Source of the DNA: Microvirga lupini
GTDB taxonomy: Bacteria; Pseudomonadota; Alphaproteobacteria; Rhizobiales; Beijerinckiaceae
DNA: 64,000 nt
Direction of reading: 5' to 3'
Assembly: GCA_000517005.1 (NCBI GenBank)
Contig: KI912031.1
Location: 167,102-231,101, forward strand
A model generated the notes under the pieces. That model had not been told where the DNA came from, made no database searches, and worked only from the letters and a program-made list of their open reading frames with translations. The translations under genes were made by a program, and so were the position numbers. Shown here one piece after another: positions 16,570 to 24,784 of this stretch (position 1 is the stretch's first letter; each line of letters begins with the position of its first letter).

Positions 16570-16594
16570 GGAACCCGCTCCTGGGTCGCCCGTT
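16570..16594 (+). promoter_or_regulatory. Sigma-EcfG-type promoter
   Basis: GGAAC (16570-16574), 17 bases ending in C, GTT (16592-16594). The secreted-protein gene starts 22 bases further. Confidence 0.7.
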
Positions 16595-16615
16595 GCCTTT
16601 TCAAAGGAGCGGCCC

Positions 16616-16969
16616 ATGAAGCGTGTCTTGATGTTATCCACGATCCTGGCAACCGGCCTTGGCACGGCTGCCCTCGCGCAAAATCCCGAGGTGCTGCAGC
16701 AGCGGCCTCCCAACATGCCTGCGCCGAACCAGATGCCGGCCGAAAAGATTGAGCCGAATGCGAACGGGTCTCAATCCAACGATCCGTCGACAACAGGCTC
16801 GACCAATACTCTGAGCGACAAGCTGGAGCGGTCAGACGGGGTGATCCGTCCGCCGGAGACCGCCACGCCCGACATCACTGTCCCGGCGCCGGTGCCCGAT
16901 CCCGGCACGACCCCCGTCATCCCCCCGCCGGGCAGCCCCGGCGGCAATCCGCAACTGGATCCGCGGTAA
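16616..16969 (+). CDS. Small secreted Pro-rich protein, stress linked
   Basis: 117 residues. Signal peptide MKRVLMLSTILATGLGTAALAQ, followed by a disordered Pro/Asn/Thr-rich body ending in repeats of the type P-x-P-x-P-D-P-G-T-T-P and P-P-P-G-S-P-G-G. An AAAGGAG site precedes the ATG. No domain recognised. A near-perfect EcfG-type promoter lies immediately before, so a periplasmic stress role is the best inference. Confidence 0.75.
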   Translation: MKRVLMLSTILATGLGTAALAQNPEVLQQRPPNMPAPNQMPAEKIEPNANGSQSNDPSTTGSTNTLSDKLERSDGVIRPPETATPDITVPAPVPDPGTTPVIPPPGSPGGNPQLDPR

Positions 16970-16990
16970 GCTTGCGATCGGCCGGGAAGG

Positions 16991-17998
16991 CTACTTTCCC
17001 GCCGATCGACGGCGCTTGCCTTCGCGGGACCGATTGTTCTCGCGCGCTTTTCCGTTGCCGGACTGGCCGCTGCCGCTCTTCATGATCTGAGCGGCCACGT
17101 CTGAAATCTGGCGGCGCAGCTCGTCGTTCTGGCCTGTGGAACTCTCCAGGTCAGCAAGGCGGCTTTGGGCCTCGTCCCGCTCGCTTTCGATCTCGCGGAT
17201 CCGCTGCTCCAGGATCAGGCCGCGCTCCTGCTCGGCCGCAAGGCTCTTGGCCAGTTCGGCCAAGCGAAGGCGCTCATCCGAGAGCTCGCTGTGGCGCTCG
17301 CCCAGGGCCCGCTCGAAATCGTTGCCCCGGGCGGTCTGAGTCATCAGGCGGGTTTCGAGATCCGAGATGGTGATGCGCTTGGTGTCGAGCTCGCTCAAGG
17401 AAGCCGTGAGGCGTCGCTGCGAGTCGGTGAACTCGGTCTCCAGGCGAGCGAGTTTCTCCTCCGCGTGGATGAGTTCGGTCTTAAGCTTGGAACGCTCGTG
17501 CTGTGCAAGGTCCAGTTCCATGCGGGTATTGGACAATTCGTTCAAGGTCGCGCGGTGGGCATTCTCGAGGGCGCTCAGCGTCTCGCGGGTACCCGAGAGA
17601 TAGGTCTGCGTCTGTGTCTGATCGGCCTCGATGGACGCGAGCCGGGTCTGCGTCTCGGCCAATTTGGTCACGAGCTCGGAAACCGTCCGGTCCCGCTCGG
17701 CGAGGGTGGCCTCTAGGGCTTCGATCCGGATGGCCCGCCGGCCGAGCTCCTCCATGCTCTCGTGCTTGACGGCGAGAGCTTCCTCGGCCTTGCGCTCGAT
17801 CCGCCGCTGCAGAACGGCAAATTCGGCCCGCAGGTGATCCTTCTCCGCCGTCAATTCCGAGATCGACATGGGAAACAGCGCCTCGGCCCTGCGGCGGGCC
17901 AGACGTTCCGCGCGGGCATTGATGGCCGGAATGATGAGTAGCGCGATGAGGGATGCTGCGACGAACCCCAGCGCAAAGATCATGATGCTTTCGATCAC
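16991..17998 (-). CDS. Membrane-anchored coiled-coil protein
   Basis: 335 residues. One N-terminal membrane helix (MIFALGFVAASLIALLIIPAI), then a very long heptad coiled coil (about residues 50-300, rich in Glu, Arg, Leu) and a basic tail (GKARENNRSREGKRRRSAG). It occurs in Hyphomicrobiales with no assigned function. The arrangement suggests a cytoplasmic rod tethered to the inner membrane. Ends about 20 bases from the end of the convergent secreted-protein gene. Confidence 0.8.
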   Translation of the reverse strand: MIESIMIFALGFVAASLIALLIIPAINARAERLARRRAEALFPMSISELTAEKDHLRAEFAVLQRRIERKAEEALAVKHESMEELGRRAIRIEALEATLAERDRTVSELVTKLAETQTRLASIEADQTQTQTYLSGTRETLSALENAHRATLNELSNTRMELDLAQHERSKLKTELIHAEEKLARLETEFTDSQRRLTASLSELDTKRITISDLETRLMTQTARGNDFERALGERHSELSDERLRLAELAKSLAAEQERGLILEQRIREIESERDEAQSRLADLESSTGQNDELRRQISDVAAQIMKSGSGQSGNGKARENNRSREGKRRRSAGK

Positions 17999-18156
17999 GC
18001 GGACGCCAACTCCAGGATGCTTGACCGGTAACGCTCAAGCACCTTGCCTTGTGCCTGCGCAGCTTTCCAGAGCCATCATGCTCCAGACCGCCCGTTGTAG
18101 CGCATTCGGAGGCGGTTTCCACTGGCCCTGTAGAGGCTCGCCTTCACACCATGATC

Positions 18157-18750
18157 TCAGAAGGGATTCCAGGTCGGTTCCGGCGTGAACTTCAGGTAGC
18201 CGATATTGACGCCCAGGCGGGCCCCGACGCCGGCGCGGATCGGCACCACGATCATCTCGTCCGCCGCGACGGCCGTCACCCCAAAGCCGCCGATGAAATA
18301 GGCGGAGCCGTCGACGCCCACGAAACGCTTATAGAGGGCGTCCGTGAAGGGCATGTTGTAGACCAGCATCATGGTGCGGGCACCATCGCCACCCACATCG
18401 AAGCCCAGGGACGGACCCTGCCAGAAGACCTTGCGCTCACCGGCATTGCGGGTGAAGAGCTTGCCCTCGCCGTAGCGCAGCCCGCCGAAGAAGGCACCGG
18501 AGGCTTCCTGGCCCAGGATGTAGCCGTTGGGCTCGCCCCAACGCCGGACGGCTTCCTGGAGGGCGAGAGCCAGGCCGCGCGAGGCCGAACCGAAGAACTG
18601 ATGGCCTGACTCGACCAGTTCATTCGAATTGAACGAGTTGGGATTGCTCGCATAGGCGCGTTGGACGGTTTGGGCCGAGGCCTGCAGGGGCAGGGCGCTG
18701 ACGAGGGCGGCGAAGACCGCTGCCGCAAGAATCGTGGATCGGGAGCGCAT
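18157..18750 (-). CDS. eipA: Envelope integrity protein EipA (DUF1134)
   Basis: 197 residues with a signal peptide (ILAAAVFAALVSALPLQASAQ). The mature domain is DUF1134: LVESGHQFFGSASRGLALALQEAVRRWG, EASGAFFGGLRYGEG, GPSLGFDVGGDGARTMMLVYN, then RFVGVDGSAYFIGGFGVTAVA. In Brucella EipA is a periplasmic beta-sandwich protein needed for envelope integrity and virulence. The role here is inferred from family. An AGGAGA ribosome site precedes the ATG. Single gene, with about 180 bases before the CysQ-like gene. Confidence 0.9.
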   Translation of the reverse strand: MRSRSTILAAAVFAALVSALPLQASAQTVQRAYASNPNSFNSNELVESGHQFFGSASRGLALALQEAVRRWGEPNGYILGQEASGAFFGGLRYGEGKLFTRNAGERKVFWQGPSLGFDVGGDGARTMMLVYNMPFTDALYKRFVGVDGSAYFIGGFGVTAVAADEMIVVPIRAGVGARLGVNIGYLKFTPEPTWNPF

Positions 18751-18934
18751 GGGCTATCTCCTCGCATGAGACAGGGGGCAAACCGGCCTGGAAAGGCCGG
18801 AAGTCTGCTATCGAGGGTCGAACTTTAAGATCATCAACCCTAACAATCTCTGTACGGAATGCCTTTTGACGAGCGCAGGATTAATCGTTCGGGCCGAAAG
18901 TATCCAGTGAAGGTCTGATGAGCGCGGCGGGATT

Positions 18935-19768
18935 TCAGGCTGCCGAGGCTGAAACGGGCAGGTCGAGGCGGGGCGCCAGGGCCGGATCGCCGATAGCCGC
19001 GAAGGGGCCGTTCCGGTAGCCTCTGTCCTCATGGCCATAGGTCAGGGGATTGCCGCCGGGGCCGACGACGCTGCCGCCGGCGCAGGTGAGAATGTGATCG
19101 CCCGCTGCCGTATCCCATTCCATGGTCGGGCCGCAGCGCACATAGACGTCGGCCTCGCCGGACGCGATGAGGCAGAATTTCAGGGCCGACGAGGTCATGC
19201 GCCGCGTGCCGATCGACAGGACGGAAAGGCAGGCTTCCGTGGCAATGTCGCCATGACGGCGGCTCACCAGGGCCACGAGGTCCTTCTCGGGAGCCGGGCG
19301 GACCTTCGCCTCCCGCCAGTCGAACCCTATCTCTGCTCCGTTGGGGAGGGGGCTTTTCCAGGCAGTCTCGCCAGCCATCCAGATCGATCCCATGGCCGGA
19401 GCGGACACGACGGCCGCCATGGGCCTGTTGCCCCGGATCAGGGCGATGTTGACGCTGTACTCGCCGGTGCCATGGATGAAGTCGCCCGTGCCGTCGAGCG
19501 GGTCGACCAGGAAGAAGTAATCGTCTGCATGCGTGGAGCTGGAGGTTTCCTCCGCCACGACAGGCACTCCCGACCAAGCCTCGTCAAGGCGTTTGATGAT
19601 CAACTCTTCGGCAGCCAGATCGGCTGCCGTCGACGGGGTTCCGTCATCCTTGATGCGCTTGTCGATGAACGCACTTTCCATGCTGCGCAAGACGCGACCC
19701 GCCTCCCAAGCGATATGAGCGAGCTTCTGGGCGATCTCGTCGGAATTTTGATCATCGAAGCGCATCAT
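18935..19768 (-). CDS. cysQ: 3'(2'),5'-bisphosphate nucleotidase CysQ-like
   Basis: 277 residues from ATG 19768; the open frame extends upstream 37 codons without family sequence. Inositol-monophosphatase fold. Motif A is VVAEETSS (metal Glu), motif B D-P-L-D-G-T-G-D-F, motif C EWDTAAGDHIL. This pattern is that of CysQ, which hydrolyses 3'-phosphoadenosine 5'-phosphate made in sulfate assimilation; 'inositol monophosphatase' would be the less likely reading. It is divergent from chpT, with about 170 bases between. Confidence 0.88.
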   Translation of the reverse strand: MMRFDDQNSDEIAQKLAHIAWEAGRVLRSMESAFIDKRIKDDGTPSTAADLAAEELIIKRLDEAWSGVPVVAEETSSSTHADDYFFLVDPLDGTGDFIHGTGEYSVNIALIRGNRPMAAVVSAPAMGSIWMAGETAWKSPLPNGAEIGFDWREAKVRPAPEKDLVALVSRRHGDIATEACLSVLSIGTRRMTSSALKFCLIASGEADVYVRCGPTMEWDTAAGDHILTCAGGSVVGPGGNPLTYGHEDRGYRNGPFAAIGDPALAPRLDLPVSASAA

Positions 19769-19940
19769 GGCTTTGTGCCTGTTCCCTTGAGAACTGTCGA
19801 TCTCTTTTTGCCCGCTTCCCAAAGAACTCGTAGCCGGGTATCCGGGTTCACGTTCTCTTTCCTGTTTGGCTGTATGCATGCGAGTCGAAATCTCGATTTC
19901 ATGAACACATAGCTGACGTTACGGTGCCTCCGGAGCCCTC

Positions 19941-20582
19941 ATGGCCACGATCTCGCTCGATTCGCTCGACCTCGCCGCTCTCCTCTGCTCGCGCGTCTGC
20001 CACGACGTGATTTCCCCGGTGGGCGCGATCGTCAACGGGTTGGAAGTCCTGGAGGACGACAGCGATGCGTCCATGCGGGACTTTGCGCTCGACCTGATCC
20101 AGAAGAGCGCCAAACAGGCCTCGGCCCGTCTCCAGTTCGCGCGCCTTGCCTTCGGGGCAGCCGGATCGGCCGGCGCCTCCATCGATCTCGGCGATGCCGA
20201 GCAGGTGGCCCGCGGCCTCTTTCTGGACGACAAGATCTCCTTCTCCTGGTCTTCGCCCCGGCTCCTGTTCCCGAAGAACCGGGTGAAGCTGCTCCTCAAT
20301 CTGGTCATGATCGCCACCACGGCCATCCCGCGGGGCGGCTCGATTGCCGTGACCGTGACGGGAGACGCGGAGAACTGCGCCTTCACCATCGTCTCGAAGG
20401 GCCTGAATGCCCGCATTCCCGCGCATTCCGAGGCGCTGCTGGCCGGGAATTCGGAGACCGGCACGGTCGATGCCCATGGCATCCAGATCTACTATGCCGG
20501 CATGGTGGCTCGCGCCTCGAACATGAATGTCGCCTTTAGCATCGAGGGCGACGAGGTGACGATCAGGGCTGCTACGGTTTAA
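19941..20582 (+). CDS. chpT: Histidine phosphotransferase ChpT
   Basis: 213 residues. H21 in VCHDVISPVGAI is the phosphorylated His; the following NGLEVLEDD and the degenerate ATPase-like C-terminal half (FPKNRVKLLLNLVMIATTAIP, SGGSIAV-like) fit ChpT (DUF2328). ChpT carries phosphate from CckA to CtrA and CpdR. ctrA lies only 650 bases away, as in Brucella. The start ATG has GGAG upstream. The gene ends in an intergenic palindromic repeat. Confidence 0.93.
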   Translation: MATISLDSLDLAALLCSRVCHDVISPVGAIVNGLEVLEDDSDASMRDFALDLIQKSAKQASARLQFARLAFGAAGSAGASIDLGDAEQVARGLFLDDKISFSWSSPRLLFPKNRVKLLLNLVMIATTAIPRGGSIAVTVTGDAENCAFTIVSKGLNARIPAHSEALLAGNSETGTVDAHGIQIYYAGMVARASNMNVAFSIEGDEVTIRAATV

Positions 20583-20592
20583 GGCGCTAGAG

Positions 20593-20708
20593 CATCGGAT
20601 GGATCCCAAAAGTGGATTTGCACTTTTGGGATCCATCCGATGATCAGTTATTTTGATAAGCGCATCGTCCGGGGCGGAAAACCGGGTCCACTTTTCCGCA
20701 CGATGCGC
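20593..20708. repeat. Palindromic intergenic repeat (two hairpins)
   Basis: First hairpin: perfect 22-bp arms (20593-20614 and 20621-20642), with CATCGGATGGATCCC and CCAAAAGTG parts, loop GATTTG. Second: GCGCATCGT (20660-20668) pairs with ACGATGCGC (20700-20708), and inner GGCGGAAAA with TTTTCCGC. Similar pieces recur at 35893-35938 and 55590-55736. Confidence 0.85.
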
Positions 20709-20714
20709 TGATAT

Positions 20715-21152
20715 TCACGCCTTGTAGGCGACGAGAACGGCCCCCGAGGCGATCAGGGCGATGCCGATCCAGTTCGGCATCGTCAGCTTCTCTCCCAGAA
20801 AAAGCACGCCGAACAGGGCGACAAGCACGACGCTGAGCTTGTCGAGCGGGGCGACGCGTGCCGCATCGCCGAGCTTCAGGGCCCGGAAGTAGCAGAGCCA
20901 GGATGCCCCCGTGGCAAGCCCGGAGAGGACGAGGAAGAGATAGGTCCTGCCGGAAACGGATGTCGGAGCCTGCCACTGGCCGCTGCCGATCAGGATTCCT
21001 CCGAGCACGAACAGGATCACGACGGTTCGGATGAAGGTCGCGAAATCCGAATTGATCTGTTCGATGCCGACCTTGGCGAAGATGGCCGTCAATGCCGCGA
21101 AGGTGGCTGAAAGCAGGGTCCAGAATTGCCACGACACCAGAACGGATTTCAT
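20715..21152 (-). CDS. EamA-type small transporter
   Basis: 145 residues, one EamA domain with about four or five helices: WTLLSATFAALTAIFAKVGI, ATFIRTVVILFVLGGILIGS, YLFLVLSGLATGASWLCYFRALKLG and PNWIGIALIASGAVLVAY. Half-size members dimerise and export small metabolites; the conserved A-R-V-A-P-L-D-K-L-S is the EamA sequence. The substrate is unknown. GGAGG four bases before the ATG decides the start. It lies between the chpT repeat and ctrA. Confidence 0.9.
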   Translation of the reverse strand: MKSVLVSWQFWTLLSATFAALTAIFAKVGIEQINSDFATFIRTVVILFVLGGILIGSGQWQAPTSVSGRTYLFLVLSGLATGASWLCYFRALKLGDAARVAPLDKLSVVLVALFGVLFLGEKLTMPNWIGIALIASGAVLVAYKA

Positions 21153-21176
21153 GGGAACCTCCATGCGTTCATCAAC

Positions 21177-21207
21177 AAAAAAGCCCGGGATTGAACCGGG
21201 CCTTTTT
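21177..21207 (-). terminator. Rho-independent terminator after ctrA
   Basis: On the minus strand AAAAAGGCCCGG pairs with CCGGGCTTTTTT (arms 21177-21188 and 21196-21207), with a terminal T run; 23 bases after the ctrA stop. Confidence 0.9.
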
Positions 21208-21229
21208 GATTGGCAGTCGATCGAGCGTT

Positions 21230-21931
21230 TTAGATCGCGATGCGCTCTTCCGTCTCGTTCGGCTCGCGCAGCACGTAGCCGCGGCCCCAAACGGTCTCGA
21301 TGTAGTTGCGGCCCTGCGAGGCATTGGCGAGCTTCTTGCGCAGCTTGCAGATGAAGACGTCGATGATCTTCAGCTCAGGCTCGTCCATGCCGCCGTAGAG
21401 GTGGTTGAGGAACATCTCCTTCGTCAGGGTCGTGCCCTTGCGCAGGGAGAGGAGTTCCAGCATCTGGTATTCCTTGCCCGTCAGGTGAACGCGGGCGCCG
21501 CCGACTTCGACCGTCTTGGTGTCGAGGTTCACGATCAGGTCGCCGGTGGTGATCACCGATTGGGCATGGCCTTTCGAGCGGCGGACGATGGCATGGATGC
21601 GGGCCACCATCTCGTCCTTGTGGAACGGCTTGGTGAGGTAATCGTCGGCGCCGAAGCCGAGGCCCTTCACCTTGTCCTCGATGCCGGCCATGCCGGACAG
21701 AATCAGGATCGGGGTCTTCACCTTCGCGACGCGGAGCGTCCGCAGAACCTCGTAGCCCGACATGTCGGGGAGGTTCAGGTCGAGAAGGATGATATCGTAA
21801 TCGTAGAGTTTGCCGAGGTCGATGCCCTCTTCTCCGAGATCCGTCGTATAAATGTTGAAGTTCTCGGACTTCAGCATCAGTTCGATGCTTTGCGCAGTCG
21901 CGCTGTCGTCTTCAATCAGAAGTACGCGCAT
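21230..21931 (-). CDS. ctrA: Cell cycle master regulator CtrA
   Basis: 233 residues from ATG 21931 ([20 protein letters not shown]). OmpR/PhoB-type regulator with D51 as phospho-acceptor and the CtrA winged helix: [32 protein letters not shown] and [14 protein letters not shown]. The sequence is very close to CtrA of other alphaproteobacteria, where it controls replication start, division and flagella. The Caulobacter AA degradation tag is not seen; the end is EERIAI. Likely fed by ChpT encoded nearby and held back by SciP at 26064-26339. Confidence 0.98.
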   Translation of the reverse strand: MRVLLIEDDSATAQSIELMLKSENFNIYTTDLGEEGIDLGKLYDYDIILLDLNLPDMSGYEVLRTLRVAKVKTPILILSGMAGIEDKVKGLGFGADDYLTKPFHKDEMVARIHAIVRRSKGHAQSVITTGDLIVNLDTKTVEVGGARVHLTGKEYQMLELLSLRKGTTLTKEMFLNHLYGGMDEPELKIIDVFICKLRKKLANASQGRNYIETVWGRGYVLREPNETEERIAI

Positions 21932-22450
21932 GTTCAATCCCCAGCCCTTGCCCTTGAGCCTGTGAACAGCGGGAGGCTGCCCATCCGCCGCCGGGCCTGC
22001 GACGGATGCTCTTTTGAACTGATTCGAAACGCTAATTCAGAATGGTTAACAAACCCTGATTCTGGGATGCAAGCGCTTAACGACCTTGGCCGGCAGATCA
22101 TCCGCCGAAGACGATTATCCTGTGGATTCTGGGTAACCATAGGGAACCGCCTCACATCATCCCAAATTCTTGTAACCTAAGCGTTCCAGGTGAATCCGGA
22201 GGCGGATCCGAAGAGGCCGCGCCCGTGACCGAGCCAGTCTTAATGAAATCGGTAAACGAAAGGTTTACGAGGCTCGAAGGCGGCCGCCTCGGGGCAGAGT
22301 GCGCCCAGGGGGAGGCGAAGGGATAGGAAATTTTTTGTCGCAGCCGGTAAGGAAAGCTCAACTTCCGTCGGCGATGGTGACGCATGTCTGGCGGATAACT
22401 GAGCGATCCGTGAGATGCAGTGAAACAGCGACGTGTGGAGTTGAATCAAG
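21932..22450. other. ctrA-fliJ divergent control region
   Basis: 519 bases without a gene. It holds four GANTC (CcrM) sites: GATTC at 22021, 22058 and 22125, and GAATC at 22192. A TTAACCAT half-site on the minus strand covers 22042-22049 and an exact inverted repeat GTAAAC-N5-GTTTAC covers 22252-22268. No -35/-10 pair is obvious. Confidence 0.6.
22252..22268. promoter_or_regulatory. Inverted repeat, candidate operator
   Basis: GTAAAC-N5-GTTTAC, perfect 6-bp arms, 183 bases before fliJ. Could be a regulator site; the protein is unknown. Confidence 0.4.
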
Positions 22451-22840
22451 ATGAAGTCGCGGGATACGCTCATCCGCCTCAAGCGCTTTCAGGTCGATGA
22501 GAAGCGTCGCCGGGTGGCGCAGATCGAGATGATGATCGCCGAGTTCGACCGCATGGCGGCTGACTTGGACCGGGAAATCGCGGCGGAGGAGCAGAAGGCC
22601 GGCATCACCGACCCGAACCACTTTGCCTATCCAACCTATGCGCGTGCCGCGGCCCAGAGGCGGGACAACCTCCGCCACTCGGCTCAGAACCTGCACATCC
22701 AGCTCGACGATGCGAAGGCGGAACTCGGCGAAGCCTTCGAGGAATTGAAGAAGGCCGAGAGCCTGGAAGACCGCGAGCGGACCCTCGATGCCGCCATCAG
22801 CCAAGCCGGACAGGGCCGCGCTATTCGCGCAACCGCCTGA
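22451..22840 (+). CDS. fliJ: Flagellar export protein FliJ-like
   Basis: 129 residues, almost all coiled coil. FliJ binds the flagellar type III export ATPase. The N-terminal MKSRDTLIRLKRFQVDEKRRRVAQIEMMIAEFDRM and the middle FAYPTYARAAAQRRDNLRHS are the form seen beside ctrA in Hyphomicrobiales. No fliI gene is nearby, so the pair is split from the main flagellar cluster. Divergent from ctrA, which fits CtrA control of flagellar genes. Confidence 0.85.
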   Translation: MKSRDTLIRLKRFQVDEKRRRVAQIEMMIAEFDRMAADLDREIAAEEQKAGITDPNHFAYPTYARAAAQRRDNLRHSAQNLHIQLDDAKAELGEAFEELKKAESLEDRERTLDAAISQAGQGRAIRATA

Positions 22841-22863
22841 TCGTCCGCTCAGTAGAGTTTCTT

Positions 22864-22896
22864 GAGAGGGCGCGTCCGGTCAGGACGCGCCCTCTC
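22864..22896. terminator. Strong hairpin between fliJ and the GNAT gene
   Basis: Perfect 14-bp arms GAGAGGGCGCGTCC / GGACGCGCCCTCTC (22864-22877, 22883-22896) between convergent stops; it could terminate both strands, though the T runs are short. Confidence 0.75.
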
Positions 22897-23574
22897 CTAT
22901 TTCTGGGATCCTAGAACCGGAACGTGAGGTGCCGCCTCAAGCGGGAGGAATCCGAGGAGGCGGGGATCGTCGGCCACCTCGATGGCCCGCCGATAGGGCG
23001 TGAAGCCCGAGCGCATATAGAAGGGGAGAGCGCTTGGGGAATCGAGCGTGCAGGTATGGACGAAGAAGCGCTCGACCGGCCTGGCGAAGGCGCGGGAGAC
23101 GGCTTCGTTCATCAGGAAGCGCCCCGCCCCCTGGCCGATGAATCCGGGAACGAGACCGAGAAAGACCAGCTCGGCCTCGCCCTCCGATCGGAAGTCGAGT
23201 TCGAGCAGACCGATATCGGCGGTGCCGTCGTGCAGGGCATAGGCTTCGACCTTGGGGTCGTCGAGAATGGCTGCCAGCTTGTCATCGGCCATCACCGCCC
23301 GGCTGAACCAGAGCCAGGGCTCGCCGATCGTCTTGAACAGCGCCCGGTAGCGCCGATGGTCCTGATCGATGCGCTGAAGGCTCCAGCTGTCCGGCTTCTG
23401 GAAAGGCGAGGGGACAGGGCGCCTGCGCATCTCCAGATAGGTGACGATCGCTGCGATCTTGCCCGGCGGGAGATCCGTGTAGCCATTGAGGTTGAGAGCC
23501 GCTGCGGGTTCCGTCGCCATGTGCCATGCCTTCTGGAAGCGGTGAAGGATAAGAATGCGGTTTGATAAGGGCAT
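22897..23574 (-). CDS. GNAT family N-acetyltransferase
   Basis: 225 residues; ATG 23574 has AGGAGG only two bases ahead, and ATG 23520 (MATEPAAALN) has a better spaced AGAAGG, so the start is open. Acetyl-CoA site is seen as LVPGFIGQGAGRFLMNEA; the flanking LGLLELDFRSEGEAELVFLG is the GNAT beta strands. The C-terminal LDSPSALPFYMRSGFTPYRRA gives the family ending. Acceptor is unknown. It does not look like a ribosomal-protein acetylase. Confidence 0.88.
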   Translation of the reverse strand: MPLSNRILILHRFQKAWHMATEPAAALNLNGYTDLPPGKIAAIVTYLEMRRRPVPSPFQKPDSWSLQRIDQDHRRYRALFKTIGEPWLWFSRAVMADDKLAAILDDPKVEAYALHDGTADIGLLELDFRSEGEAELVFLGLVPGFIGQGAGRFLMNEAVSRAFARPVERFFVHTCTLDSPSALPFYMRSGFTPYRRAIEVADDPRLLGFLPLEAAPHVPVLGSQK

Positions 23575-23704
23575 CGCCTCCTGACGTCACGCTTCTTGCG
23601 GCGGGCATTGAGCGGGGCGACGATTCCTCCACGAAAATTTCCTGGTTTCCCTCTCCTGTTTCTGACGCCGGCCTTGGACCTTATGTCATGTCGCAGTAAG
23701 GCAT

Positions 23705-23729
23705 AATCCCCTTGCGGAACAAGGGGATT
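23705..23729. promoter_or_regulatory. Hairpin in leader of the YbhN-like gene
   Basis: AATCCCCTTG / CAAGGGGATT, perfect 10-bp arms with a five-base loop, 42 bases before the start at 23771. May be a leader structure or an operator. Confidence 0.4.
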
Positions 23730-23770
23730 GTAGGCACAGAAGAAACCAGCGAGGGAGTTCTGCCGGCTTG

Positions 23771-24784
23771 ATGAAGAATGTGCGTGAGTTCATTTGGCCC
23801 GTGATCGGGCTGCTGGCAGTCGTCGTGTCAGGCTGGCTTCTTTACCGTGAGCTGCGCGGCATGTCCCTCGACGATGTCTGGGACAGCCTGACTGCCGTTC
23901 CGGCTCATCGCTATGCGCTGGCTGCGCTCTCCACCCTCGTCGCCTATGCCGCCTTGGCTTGGTACGACCGGATCGCCCTGCTGCATCTGGGCGTCCGCCA
24001 TATTTCGTGGCTGTTCGTGTCGATCACGTCGTTCACGACCTATGCCCTGTCCCACAATATCGGTGCCTCGGTCTTTTCCGGCGCCGTCGTGCGGTATCGG
24101 GCCTACACCTCGAAAGGATTGGGCGCTCCCCAGATCGCCGTGCTGGTGGCTCTGTGCTCCTTCACCTTCGGCCTGGGTACCATTCTGCTCGGCGGCATCG
24201 TGCTGGTGGCCGATCCGACCCTGCTGCACCGGCTCGAAGATCTAATGCCGTCGGTGCTCACCAACCCTGCGACGGCCCGCATCGTCGGTTTCCTGCTTCT
24301 CGGATTCGTCGCGCTCTACGTGGTCGGTTCCATCCTGCATCTCCCGCCGCTCGTCATCCGCAAGGCCAAGCTGGAATATCCCCGCCCGGCCGTGATGGTG
24401 CGTCAGCTGATCGCCGCGCCGCTCGAACTCTTGGGGGCAGCCGGCATCATCTATTTCGTGCTCCCGGCCCACCTCGAGCCGAGCTTCGTCATCGTGCTCG
24501 CCGTCTTCCTGGCCTCCTTCTCGGCGGCCCTGGTCAGCCATGCCCCCGGAGGGCTCGGCGTGTTCGAGCTCGTCTTCCTGACGGCGATGCCGGACATTCC
24601 GAAGGCCGATGTGCTGGCGGCGCTCATCATCTTCCGGCTCTTCTATCTCCTGATCCCCTTTGGCCTCTCGCTCGTGGTCGTGCTGATGTTCGAGCGGGCG
24701 CGGCTGGCTCAAGCCTGGCGGGGCCGGGTTGCTGCTGCCGACGGCTCCGTGCCACCGCCGCCTCTGTCCTCATCCGATCAATGA
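23771..24784 (+). CDS. YbhN/UPF0104 (LPG synthase-like) membrane protein
   Basis: 337 residues with about eight membrane helices, without the soluble synthase domain of MprF. Family motifs: YALSHNIGASVFSGAVVRYRAY, GLGTILLGG, ELLGAAGIIYFVLP, SHAPGGLGVFELVFL and FRLFYLLIPF. Homologues are lipid or isoprenoid-linked flippases of unknown substrate. The last 30 residues are polar and Pro/Ser-rich. The stop overlaps the following methyltransferase start in ATGA, suggesting a pair working on the same substrate. Confidence 0.9.
   Translation: MKNVREFIWPVIGLLAVVVSGWLLYRELRGMSLDDVWDSLTAVPAHRYALAALSTLVAYAALAWYDRIALLHLGVRHISWLFVSITSFTTYALSHNIGASVFSGAVVRYRAYTSKGLGAPQIAVLVALCSFTFGLGTILLGGIVLVADPTLLHRLEDLMPSVLTNPATARIVGFLLLGFVALYVVGSILHLPPLVIRKAKLEYPRPAVMVRQLIAAPLELLGAAGIIYFVLPAHLEPSFVIVLAVFLASFSAALVSHAPGGLGVFELVFLTAMPDIPKADVLAALIIFRLFYLLIPFGLSLVVVLMFERARLAQAWRGRVAAADGSVPPPPLSSSDQ

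Noticed and set aside
15660..16793. 377-codon minus-strand frame
   Set aside because: Antisense to the D-amino-acid transaminase gene; shadow only.
23959..24780. N-terminal extension of the methyltransferase frame
   Set aside because: The frame runs through the YbhN-like gene; family sequence begins only at ATG 24781.
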